Virus record (IMG/VR): IMGVR_UViG_3300036832_001028
Location: 1-37,971 of that record
Direction: 5' to 3' (one strand)
Length of the DNA: 37,971 bases
Origin: a virus
The position numbers and the translations under genes are program-made. Below are positions 31,051-37,971 of the stretch, piece by piece (the first letter of the stretch is position 1; every line of letters starts with the position of its first letter). Under the pieces are notes generated by a model, which ran no database searches, had not been told where the DNA came from, and saw only the letters and a list, made by a program, of their open reading frames with translations.

Positions 31051-32646
31051 TCAGGCTCCGGGGTTGATTAGCTCAGCGGTGGCCCCCGCGGCCCCGGTGG
31101 TGTCGCTGGTAACGGAGAGGGTGCCGGTGGACAGGTTCAGCGTGAACACCACCGAGATGTAGTTCAGTGGGTAGGTCGGGGAGTAGTCGAAGGTCACCGC
31201 GATGATCGACGGGTCCCCGGACGGGGCGGTCTGCTGGCTGACCAGCAGGTTGGTGTAGCCCTGGATGATGTTGTTCAGCAGCGCCGTCTCCAACGCCCCC
31301 TGAACCAGCCCCTTCACGTCCAGCGGGGTGTTCGCGGTGATCGGGCTGCCGATCATGTCCGCGCTGTCCAGGGTGATCTGCATCAGCTGGAACAGCGAGT
31401 CCTGGCAGCGCACGATCGACAGTTCCCGGTTGGCGATGTTGGACATGTCGGTGGTCACCCCGTGCCGGATCACCAGCCCGCCCTGACGGCTGACCTCGGC
31501 CACCGCCACCCCGGAGGAGGACCACTTGTTCTTCGAGGTGACGTCGCAGGCCTGCTGCACGTCCACCGGCAGCCCGGCGAAGCCGCGCACGTTCTGCCGG
31601 GTCAGTCCCTGCGCCGGGGAGTTGTTGGCCAGCACCCCGGCCGCGGCGGCAGCGAAGTAGTAGCCGTCCAGCGTGTTCGGGGCGTTGCCGACCGCGATCG
31701 GGTTGTAGAAGGTGAACTCCTGCGGCCAGATGAACATCACCCGCCGGTAGTTGATGTCCCCGGCGACCCAGTCCGGCGGCTCATCTGGCTGGGACGGGTC
31801 GCTGTTGTAGCTTTTCGGCAGCCCGTAGAGCGCGATCCGGGGGAAACCCTGCGAGTTGGCGGTTTGCAGATGCCCGGTCAGCGAGGCGCTGTAGGCGTGG
31901 CTGTTGGCGGAGGTGACCGCGTCCTCGCACAGCGGCACGACGACGTTGATGTCGTAGTTGGGCATCGTCAGGCCGTAGGCCGCGTCGAACACGGTCGAGT
32001 CCTGGTCGGACGGGTCGTCGGAGCGGATCGCCACCGCGTAGAGCATGTTCGCGCCGTTCTGGAAGGCGTACTGGGCGGCCAGGCTCAACGGCGAGTTGAC
32101 CTGCCCGGTGCTCGGGTCCAGCGCCGCACCGTAGATGCTCTGGAAGGTGGCGTAGTCGAGGAAGCTGTTCAGCGCGTAGTAGTTCTGCGAGGTGAACTGG
32201 TAGGAGACGGTCAGGTCACCCTGCAACAGCGTCATGCTGCCGGAGGGCTCTCTCACGATCCGGGTGTAGGCCTTCACCGGGTCGCCCTGATCCTGGTCCA
32301 GCTGGTAGTCGCGGGTGATCGGCGGGATCGCGTCCGGCTCGGAGGCGATGAAGGTGTACCGGCCCGGCACCCCGTTGATGTCCGGGACCATGTTCCCGGC
32401 CCCGTCGTCAATCAACGGCACCAGACCGGTCACCACCACCGAGGACGCTTTGACGCCCTGCTGGGTCAGGGCCGCCGTGCCGGACTGCGGGTCCAGCGTC
32501 ATCCGTTCGGCGTAGGGCTGGTAACCCTGCCCCCGTCCGACCAGGCAGATGACGGTGGCCCCGATGCCGATGGCCGAGACCGAACCCCGCGTCTGGCTGG
32601 CGATATAGACACCCGGCGGCACGTATCCCTGGGTGAAGTCAGTCAC
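31051..32646 (-). CDS. Contractile tail sheath protein (531 aa)
   Basis: GTG at 32646 has AAGGAG about nine bases upstream; a longer frame begins inside the upstream gene. The start TDFTQGYVPPGVYIASQTRG is the usual sheath opening (PGVY). Residues 410-480 carry the conserved C-terminal pattern (RGFAGLPVDVQQACDV, GGLVIRHGVTTDM, RELSIVRCQDSLFQLMQ), and the end has beta strands that mesh with neighbours. This gene marks the phage as a contractile-tailed virus. Confidence 0.92.
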   Translation of the reverse strand: MTDFTQGYVPPGVYIASQTRGSVSAIGIGATVICLVGRGQGYQPYAERMTLDPQSGTAALTQQGVKASSVVVTGLVPLIDDGAGNMVPDINGVPGRYTFIASEPDAIPPITRDYQLDQDQGDPVKAYTRIVREPSGSMTLLQGDLTVSYQFTSQNYYALNSFLDYATFQSIYGAALDPSTGQVNSPLSLAAQYAFQNGANMLYAVAIRSDDPSDQDSTVFDAAYGLTMPNYDINVVVPLCEDAVTSANSHAYSASLTGHLQTANSQGFPRIALYGLPKSYNSDPSQPDEPPDWVAGDINYRRVMFIWPQEFTFYNPIAVGNAPNTLDGYYFAAAAAGVLANNSPAQGLTRQNVRGFAGLPVDVQQACDVTSKNKWSSSGVAVAEVSRQGGLVIRHGVTTDMSNIANRELSIVRCQDSLFQLMQITLDSADMIGSPITANTPLDVKGLVQGALETALLNNIIQGYTNLLVSQQTAPSGDPSIIAVTFDYSPTYPLNYISVVFTLNLSTGTLSVTSDTTGAAGATAELINPGA

Positions 32647-32704
32647 GACCCACACTCCTTGCTCGCTCAGTACTTCGCTTCCCAGGCCGCTGCCGGGGCA
32701 GGGC

Positions 32705-33391
32705 TCAGTACTGGGTCGGCGGCGTCGGGACCGGGGTCGGGGCCGGGTAGTACGCGTTGGGCACGCCCAGCACCAGCGGGTTGTCATCGGCCGGGTTGAT
32801 CGGGGCATCGGTGTCGGTGCCGATCACGATGATCCGGCTCAACGGCACCAGGGTGTTGGTGGCCCAGTCGGAGACGAACTCGCCCTGCACGTCGAAACCC
32901 AGGCTGATCTCGTAGATCACCTCGTCCTCGGTGCCCCACGGGGTGCCGGGCGCGGCGGCGTCGCCGTGCGGGCGTAGCTGGTCCCAGTTGACGTTGACGG
33001 CGATGAAGTCGTTCTCGGTCACCAGGTCCCGGAACGCGGGCTGAGCCTGCTCCACCCGGCCGAAGGCGAAGACCCGCACCATCTGGTCGTAGAGGGCGTC
33101 CCGCTCCCGGGCGGAGAGCGCCACCATGGTCAGGCTCATCTCCCCGGCGAAGATCCACCGGGTGACCTCGTGCGCACCGTAGGCGTCGACCACCACCTCC
33201 TTGTGGTCGATGGCGGCGATCTCCACCGTGTCGGTGTCGTCATAGTTGACCCAGATGCCCGGGTAGTGCGCCCTGTCCAACGGGAACTCGATGGACACGT
33301 GCGTGTCCCGGAAGTCCTCGGTCATCCAGCCTTCAGCGAAGGTCTGGTTCAGCGCGTCCACCACCAGCGCCTTCAGCAACGTCCGGTACAT
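32705..33391 (-). CDS. Putative tail terminator/completion protein (228 aa)
   Basis: ATG at 33391 lies two bases past the previous stop; the longer frame has no support. Between the neck genes and the sheath gene it occupies the place of T4 gp15-like terminators. It is beta-rich (DTHVSIEFPLDRAHYPGIWV, DEVIYEISLGFDVQGEF) with an N-terminal helix (TLLKALVVDALNQTF) and a Pro-rich tail (APTPVPTPPTQY). No catalytic motif. The function is inferred from order and fold pattern. Confidence 0.62.
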   Translation of the reverse strand: MYRTLLKALVVDALNQTFAEGWMTEDFRDTHVSIEFPLDRAHYPGIWVNYDDTDTVEIAAIDHKEVVVDAYGAHEVTRWIFAGEMSLTMVALSARERDALYDQMVRVFAFGRVEQAQPAFRDLVTENDFIAVNVNWDQLRPHGDAAAPGTPWGTEDEVIYEISLGFDVQGEFVSDWATNTLVPLSRIIVIGTDTDAPINPADDNPLVLGVPNAYYPAPTPVPTPPTQY

Positions 33392-33393
33392 CG

Positions 33394-34098
33394 CTACCCC
33401 CGCACTGCCAGGTCGAAGGTGACCGCGTCCAGCAGCAGCGCCTCGGTGGGCGCGAGGCCCGCCGACCAGGCCGTCTGGGTCACCGCGTAGTTGAGGTACT
33501 TGCGCCCGGTGGTGCCCGGATGCCGCCACCGCACCCCGACGTTGCGGGCCGCGATCCGGGCCGCCACCTTGCCCGGGCTGGTCAGCGGCGGGGCCGCCTC
33601 CCGGCGCACGATCCGACCTGCCGCGCCCGGGTAGGAGGCGGGCACGGTGACTACCTTGCTGGTCCCGCCGGGGCCTTTGCGGCGCACCGTGCGCCGTTGC
33701 CCCTTGCGGGCCGCGCGACGGAAGATGAGCACCTGGGTGCGCCCATCGACCGTGGTGCGGGTCTTGGCTTTCGGGTTGTTCCTGCGTTCGACCCCGGTCG
33801 GGTCGTCAATCCACATCGGGATCGTCTTCCCGGCCAGGCTGGTCATCGTGAACGGCCGGATCCCGGACTCCAAGAACCAGGCGGTGCGGTCCGGGAAGTA
33901 GATGCCGAAGTAGCCCGACCCGGCCACCGGACGCAGCGTGGCCGCGGTGTGCCCACTCACCTTCGGCATCAGGCTGACCGCCAGTGCCACCGCCCGGGAC
34001 GCCAGCGACATGGTGTCCACCGCGATCGGCGCGGACACCGGCACCAGGATCCGGTCCGGGCGGCGGCTGTAGCTGACCTCCGGCAGCAGGTCGGGCAT
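33394..34098 (-). CDS. Putative HK97-gp10-like neck protein (234 aa)
   Basis: ATG at 34098 overlaps the previous stop by one base (TGATG). The segment YFPDRTAWFLESGIRPFTM resembles the E-x-G-T-R-P region of HK97 gp10-like tail/neck completion proteins. A basic stretch (FRRAARKGQRRTVRRKGPGG) lies in the middle. No enzyme motif. It sits three genes upstream of the tail tube in minus-strand order. Confidence 0.62.
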   Translation of the reverse strand: MPDLLPEVSYSRRPDRILVPVSAPIAVDTMSLASRAVALAVSLMPKVSGHTAATLRPVAGSGYFGIYFPDRTAWFLESGIRPFTMTSLAGKTIPMWIDDPTGVERRNNPKAKTRTTVDGRTQVLIFRRAARKGQRRTVRRKGPGGTSKVVTVPASYPGAAGRIVRREAAPPLTSPGKVAARIAARNVGVRWRHPGTTGRKYLNYAVTQTAWSAGLAPTEALLLDAVTFDLAVRG

Positions 34099-34805
34099 CA
34101 GTTGATGTCCTTCGGGATCAGCGGCCCGGAAACCATCTCGTTGCCGTTCGGGGTGGGCCAGTACAGCGGCTCAGCCAGCCAGGCGGCCAGTTCGGAGTCG
34201 TTGGGTGGGATCTGGTAGGCGACGCTGGCCTTGTCTTCCAACGCGGCCGGGATGCGGGCGTAGCCGATCGAGTCGCCCGGCTGGGTGGGGTGCCGGTAGC
34301 CGGTGCGCAGCTGCACCCGGGCGGGGGTGGCCAGCTGCCAGCGGGTGCCGTCGCGGCGGAAGACGAAGTCCCCGGTGCGGGAGCGGAAGTCGTCGGTGGA
34401 CTCCACCACCAGCGACTGGGCGTGGGTGGCACCGCGGGCCGAGCGGCGTTCGTCCTCGTCGGCGTCGGTGAAGATCGCCGGGCGGACCAGTTTGGCCCGG
34501 ATCCCGCCGTAGTAGGTGGTGCCGAAGCAGTACGGGCAGGTGGCGGTCTGCGGCTGCTGGTACACCGCGTCCACCCGGGCCTCGATGGAGCCGTCCTGGG
34601 TGCGGCAGCGCGGGCACGGCACGCAGTAACCACCCTGATAGTCCTCAACCCGCCACAGCAGCACGAACAGCGCCGGTTCACCGACCCACAGCAGCGCCTC
34701 GATGTGCCGCATCCGTTCCTGGTCGATGGCCCACGACTGGGTTTGCCGCACGTAGTAGGGCTGGTTGTTCGGCAACGCCCGCGACGGCGGTTTCGGGGCG
34801 GTCAT
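34098..34805 (-). CDS. Neck-region virion protein with zinc-ribbon cysteines (235 aa)
   Basis: ATG at 34805 overlaps the previous stop (ATGA). Cys64/Cys67 (CPRC) and Cys90/Cys93 (CPYC) give two CxxC knuckles with normal zinc-ribbon spacing; Cys61 is one further. Around it are helix (DQERMRHIEALLWVGEPALF) and beta strands. It is placed among the connector genes. Zinc stabilisation of a connector protein is plausible; the exact neck role is not known. Confidence 0.68.
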   Translation of the reverse strand: MTAPKPPSRALPNNQPYYVRQTQSWAIDQERMRHIEALLWVGEPALFVLLWRVEDYQGGYCVPCPRCRTQDGSIEARVDAVYQQPQTATCPYCFGTTYYGGIRAKLVRPAIFTDADEDERRSARGATHAQSLVVESTDDFRSRTGDFVFRRDGTRWQLATPARVQLRTGYRHPTQPGDSIGYARIPAALEDKASVAYQIPPNDSELAAWLAEPLYWPTPNGNEMVSGPLIPKDIN

Positions 34806-36394
34806 TCCGGGACCTGCCATATCTGGCCGGGTGGCGACGGCTCAGTCCATCCCGGCTCGTCCTGGGTGGGTACCGGTTTGACGGTGATCCCGACCGGTGG
34901 GGTCTCCGGGCGGAACCCGTCGGCGCTGAGCACGGCCTTCGCGGTGAACGAGGCCGCCCTGATCGGGGTGAGATCGGCGGTGCCTTCGACGGTGAGGCTC
35001 AGCGTGGGACCGAAGGAGGCGGACCCGCTGGTGGCCATCGTCAGGCCTTGGGCACGGAGCTTGCCCAACACGGTGAACCCGGTGGTGGTGTCCCCGGACA
35101 TGATCGGAATGGCGTGTTCGATCTGGATCAGCAGCCGGGGGTGGCCGGTGAAGATGGCCTGGCCATGCATCTGCGGGTGACCGACGACGCTCAGGCCGAT
35201 TTCCGGGCCCGGGGTGATGTGCTGGCGGATCTTGGTTTCGCCGTGCGCGGTCAACCCCGCAGTGACCCCCAGCGGCGGTTTGCCGTACATCTTGGCGAGC
35301 CCGCGCACGGTCAACCCGCCGTACCGGGTGAAGACGACCCCGCGGATCATGACGGTATGCCCGCTGCCACTGAGCGCGGCCCGCACCCGGAACAGCGGCG
35401 ACCCGGCCTTCAGGCCGGTGCTGGTGAGCCAGTGGCTGACGTTGAATGCGGCCTTGCCGAGGATGACACCGCGGGCGTTCAGCCCGATCTGGGTGCCGAA
35501 CCCCATCCCGGTGCCCTGCATGGAGCCGGTGTCTGCCAGCCCCGCGTCGGCTTCGAAATCGGCGACGTCGATAACCACGGTGTCCTCGACCGACAACCCG
35601 ACCAGCGGCGCGAAAGTGACCGGGAAACCGAGCAGCGCCCCGGTGGGCAGCAACCCGATCTGCACCCCCAACCCGGACGTGTTACCGGGGCTGTAGCTGG
35701 CGGTGACCGGGTCGGTGAGGCCCATCCCGGTCTGGGTGGCGTCGGCGATCCCGGCCCACATGCTGTTCGGCACCCCGCTCTGCTGCACCTGCAGGACCGC
35801 GTTGTCGACATCCACCTGGTCCGGTGGCGCGGCCTGGATGCCGGTGACGAACAAGGACAGCAGCTGGTCCCCGGCGACGGCGGAGGTGGTGATCGGCGGG
35901 GCGGTGACGAACTCGCTGGTCGCGGGCGGGTTGAGCCCGACCGGCCCGGTCACGTCCGGGCCGTCGATGCCGGGGTACCACACCCCGACCACCATCACCT
36001 GGCGCGGGTCGCCCAGGGCAAGGCTGAAGCTCTGCCCGTCGTTGGCGGCGTCGAAGTTCTTGCCGAACACGGCCATCCCGACCCGGTTGGCCACCGTCGG
36101 TGGCAGCAGCGTCGCCCAGCCTGCGTCGGTCTGGGTTGGGGTGCCGTCCGGGTCGAACCCGTTGAGCACGATGGCGATGTCGGTCAACACGGTGTCGGTC
36201 TCGGCGGTGAAGGCGACCAGCACCACCCCGTAGTCACCGTCCGGGACGGTGATGGTGACCTCCGCGGTGAAGGTGCCGTCACCGTTGTCGATCTGCTCCA
36301 CGGTGTTCGGGTAGGGCACCTCGACCTGGTCGCTGACCACCGAGGTGTGGTCGTAACTGAGGGTGACGTCGGGGACGACGTCGGGGGCCGTCAC
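34802..36394 (-). CDS. Repeat-rich virion protein (530 aa)
   Basis: GTG at 36394 has AAGGCGGT upstream and lies 12 bases past the previous stop. The first 240 residues form a beta-sandwich-like part (YGVVLVAFTAETDT, GMAVFGKNFDAANDG). Residues 246-495 hold nine or ten imperfect repeats of about 20-30 residues starting with a Gly-Leu (IGLNARGVILG, GGLTVRGLAKMYG, AGLTAHGETKI, IGLSVVGHPQMHG, LSLTVEGTADL). Such repeats can make a beta fibre or solenoid. Between the Gp80-like gene and the neck genes it could be a head or neck fibre. No enzyme motif. Confidence 0.7.
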   Translation of the reverse strand: MTAPDVVPDVTLSYDHTSVVSDQVEVPYPNTVEQIDNGDGTFTAEVTITVPDGDYGVVLVAFTAETDTVLTDIAIVLNGFDPDGTPTQTDAGWATLLPPTVANRVGMAVFGKNFDAANDGQSFSLALGDPRQVMVVGVWYPGIDGPDVTGPVGLNPPATSEFVTAPPITTSAVAGDQLLSLFVTGIQAAPPDQVDVDNAVLQVQQSGVPNSMWAGIADATQTGMGLTDPVTASYSPGNTSGLGVQIGLLPTGALLGFPVTFAPLVGLSVEDTVVIDVADFEADAGLADTGSMQGTGMGFGTQIGLNARGVILGKAAFNVSHWLTSTGLKAGSPLFRVRAALSGSGHTVMIRGVVFTRYGGLTVRGLAKMYGKPPLGVTAGLTAHGETKIRQHITPGPEIGLSVVGHPQMHGQAIFTGHPRLLIQIEHAIPIMSGDTTTGFTVLGKLRAQGLTMATSGSASFGPTLSLTVEGTADLTPIRAASFTAKAVLSADGFRPETPPVGITVKPVPTQDEPGWTEPSPPGQIWQVPE

Positions 36395-36406
36395 GGGCCC
36401 ACCGCC

Positions 36407-36751
36407 TTACTGGACGGTGCCGGTGGCGTTGACCTGGTACTGGCCCTGGTTGTTGAAGGTCTGTGCGTTGAGTTGGGCCTTGTCCAGGAACGTGCCGCCG
36501 GTCACCGCGGACCAGGCCCCGACCCAGGCCACGTTGGACCCGGCCGGGATGTCGAAGACGACGGTGCCGGTGAACACCCCGCCGGACGGGGTGGACCAGG
36601 TGGTGGGTTTGCGGGCGTAGGCAGGTGAGCCGCCGGTCAGTTCGTTGGTGCCGGTGCTGCCCGGGTCGGCCGAATGCAACGACAAGAACGCCAGGTCGGT
36701 GGCGTATTTGGTCGCAAGGCTGTTCTTCTCGGAGTCAGTGGCGATCGGCAT
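36407..36751 (-). CDS. Gp80-like small virion (tail-fibre-family) protein (114 aa)
   Basis: ATG at 36751 has AAAGGA about nine bases upstream. The sequence follows a pattern known from many phages: LSLHSADPGSTGTNELTGG, then SPAYARKPTTWSTP, GSNVAWVGAWSAVTGG and a beta end (NNQGQYQVNATGTVQ). In databases such proteins are often named tail fibre or Gp80. It lies after a strong hairpin and a 194-base gap, suggesting a separate transcript start. Confidence 0.76.
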   Translation of the reverse strand: MPIATDSEKNSLATKYATDLAFLSLHSADPGSTGTNELTGGSPAYARKPTTWSTPSGGVFTGTVVFDIPAGSNVAWVGAWSAVTGGTFLDKAQLNAQTFNNQGQYQVNATGTVQ

Positions 36752-36822
36752 GGCCCGTCCTTTCGGCTCACCACTTCTGCGGGGTGGCACAACCGCTGGC
36801 AGGACCGGGCCGGGAGACGAGC

Positions 36823-36853
36823 CACACCCGGGGCTTCCACTGCCCCGGGCGTG
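36823..36853 (-). terminator. Strong hairpin between two structural genes
   Basis: CACACCCGGGGC (36823-36834) and GCCCCGGGCGTG (36842-36853) pair over 12 positions (one G-U) around a seven-base loop, 93 bases past the stop at 36946. No T run follows. It probably ends or attenuates the transcript from the head genes. Confidence 0.55.
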
Positions 36854-36877
36854 GATTACTCGCTGATTCCGTATTCA

Positions 36878-36883
36878 GTTATA
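36878..36883 (-). promoter_or_regulatory. AT-rich patch with a possible -10 box
   Basis: On the minus strand TATAAC (36883-36878) lies in an AT-rich stretch, rare in this GC-rich window. The expected -35 region (GAACAC, 17 bases upstream) is a poor match. A promoter here would start ahead of the hairpin at 36823-36853 and feed the Gp80-like gene. Weak evidence. Confidence 0.25.
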
Positions 36884-36945
36884 TGCGCAAACATCGGCTC
36901 GTGTTCGTAGCTGAGGCGGTGCACGCGCCCGTGCGGCCGGGGACC

Positions 36946-37791
36946 TCACCAGCCGTTGATCCACCAGAACCGGGGCCGCCCCGCGGTGCCGGGCAGGGTA
37001 GACGGGGCGTAGCGGCCGAACACCCCACCGGAGACCAGGATGGCGGGTTTGCCCAGCATCATCTGGCTGATCTTGAACACGTCCACCTGCTGCTTCAGCA
37101 GCACCTGCTCGTCGGCCAGCACGTCCTCCCAGCGCTGCAAATAGTCACGCCGATCCAGCCGTGAAATGGACGAACCCTGATACTCCGGCTGCTCCACGTA
37201 GGAACGGCGCAGGTGTTTCAACGCCTCCACCAAGGTGGCCTGCTCCAACAGCGAGCCCCACTGCGCCACCGGGAAGCTGGTCGCGGTGTAGGTGGAGTAC
37301 GGCTGCGCCATGGTGTTCAGGTAGCCGACCCCGAAACCCATCAGCTGCGCGATCCGGCCCCGGTTCCAGTTGGTCTGGAAGTAGGTTTGCAGGTTCGGTC
37401 CGCCGGAGGGCGAGTCGAACAGGTCCGCGAAGCGGATCCAGACGTTGTCGACCACCTGCTTCAGGTCCGGGGCCAACGAATCGTAGGCAGGTTCGGCCCC
37501 GCCGATCCCGAAGTAGGCGTTGAAGATCTTCAGCACGCCGGATAGCTGGTAGGTCCAGGTGGCGATGTAGTTGCCCAGCACCGCGGTGTCATCCGGGCTC
37601 AGCTGCACCTGGTACTGGCCGGTGCCGGTGTGGTCGGCGGTGCGCACGAATGCCGTCGCCTGGGTGTCCTCGTTGGATACCGCCACCGTCACCGTGTCAT
37701 CGACGTCGGTGGGTACTCCGGCCACCGACACCGACAGGCCCAGCGTCTCCGCCGCGTACTGGGCCAGGTACACCCGGTCGGTGTCAGCCAT
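36946..37791 (-). CDS. Putative head-tail connector protein (281 aa)
   Basis: ATG at 37791 lies six bases past the previous stop. The N-terminal 90 residues are beta-rich with an Ig-like look (DTVTVAVSNEDTQATAFV, TGQYQVQLSPDDTAVLG). The rest is helical (LKQVVDNVWIRFADLFD, NRGRIAQLMGFGVGYLNT, LLEQATLVEALKHLRRSYVE), similar in pattern to head-tail adaptors. It lies between the window-edge virion gene and the hairpin. Assignment from pattern and order only. Confidence 0.6.
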   Translation of the reverse strand: MADTDRVYLAQYAAETLGLSVSVAGVPTDVDDTVTVAVSNEDTQATAFVRTADHTGTGQYQVQLSPDDTAVLGNYIATWTYQLSGVLKIFNAYFGIGGAEPAYDSLAPDLKQVVDNVWIRFADLFDSPSGGPNLQTYFQTNWNRGRIAQLMGFGVGYLNTMAQPYSTYTATSFPVAQWGSLLEQATLVEALKHLRRSYVEQPEYQGSSISRLDRRDYLQRWEDVLADEQVLLKQQVDVFKISQMMLGKPAILVSGGVFGRYAPSTLPGTAGRPRFWWINGW

Positions 37792-37797
37792 GACGGC

Positions 37798-37971
37798 TCA
37801 GATCTCGTAGATGTCCAGGCGCGAGGTGCCCTGCGCGGTGATGATGCCGCCGTCGGACAGGCAGCCGATGTGCACGTTGGCGGTCAGCGTGGTGTTCTGG
37901 ATCGGGTTGGTCATCGCCAGGAAGGTGATGTCGACGTTGGTGCCGTTCAGGTAGGCCGAATCCATCGACCC
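37798..37971 (-). CDS. C-terminal end of an unknown virion protein (partial)
   Basis: 57 codons and a TGA at 37798-37800 are in the window. The visible end is beta-rich (NVDITFLAMTNPIQNTTL, TANVHIGCLSDGGIITAQ) and finishes RLDIYEI. Major capsid, decoration or other virion proteins are possible; the start is outside the window. Confidence 0.62.
   Translation of the reverse strand, partial: GSMDSAYLNGTNVDITFLAMTNPIQNTTLTANVHIGCLSDGGIITAQGTSRLDIYEI

Noticed and set aside
1-37971. Integrase, attachment site or insertion sequence
   Set aside because: No recombinase or transposase motifs and no terminal repeats were seen; the window does not show whether the source is a prophage or a lytic phage.

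Overview
The window is a GC-rich piece of a contractile-tailed (myovirus-type) phage or prophage genome. All supported genes lie on the minus strand, so transcription runs from high to low coordinates. The likely host is an actinobacterium. This is an inference from the G/C-ending codons, frequent GTG starts, a TTGAAA-17-TAGGGT promoter, a GGGGGAA frameshift site, and small zinc-ribbon proteins of the kind common in actinophages. No integrase, terminase, portal or complete capsid gene is present, so the head genes probably lie beyond the right edge.

The structural block (37971 down to 9161) follows the order head end, neck, sheath and tube, assembly chaperones, tape measure, hub, baseplate, fibre. 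It begins with the end of an unknown virion gene and a putative connector. A strong hairpin follows, then a Gp80-like small virion protein, a repeat-rich virion protein, and three neck or tail-completion candidates. Next come the tail sheath, the tail tube, two tail-assembly-chaperone frames joined by a probable -1 ribosomal frameshift, and the tape measure protein. Then come three hub-region proteins, two of which share the same C-terminal peptide, and a 919-residue hub carrying both a lytic-transglycosylase-like and an NlpC/P60 peptidase domain. After these lie a tail protein ending in an endonuclease/exonuclease/phosphatase (EEP) domain, a gp25-like wedge, a J-like wedge, a further wedge candidate, a 1565-residue LamG-like baseplate protein, and a collagen-repeat fibre with a tail-collar tip.

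The region 9002-6725 is a three-gene unit: an unknown protein, an SF2/SNF2-like helicase and another unknown protein, coupled by 4-base overlaps. It may have its own promoter. About 650 bases without a convincing gene follow (6071-6724). They hold several hairpins, a 17-base palindrome, and a good promoter firing left.

The promoter at 6110-6138 drives the left operon (6070 to the window edge): a small helical protein, a DinG/XPD-type helicase with four putative iron-sulfur cysteines, and about fourteen small genes. Most of these small genes are joined by ATGA, GTGA, TGATG or TAATG overlaps. Several carry zinc-ribbon cysteines, and most have no recognisable function.

The most interesting points are the intact EEP catalytic domain on a tail protein, the double wall-hydrolase hub, the peptide tag shared by two hub-region proteins, the helicase unit behind the fibre gene, and the structured noncoding region between the two helicase operons.
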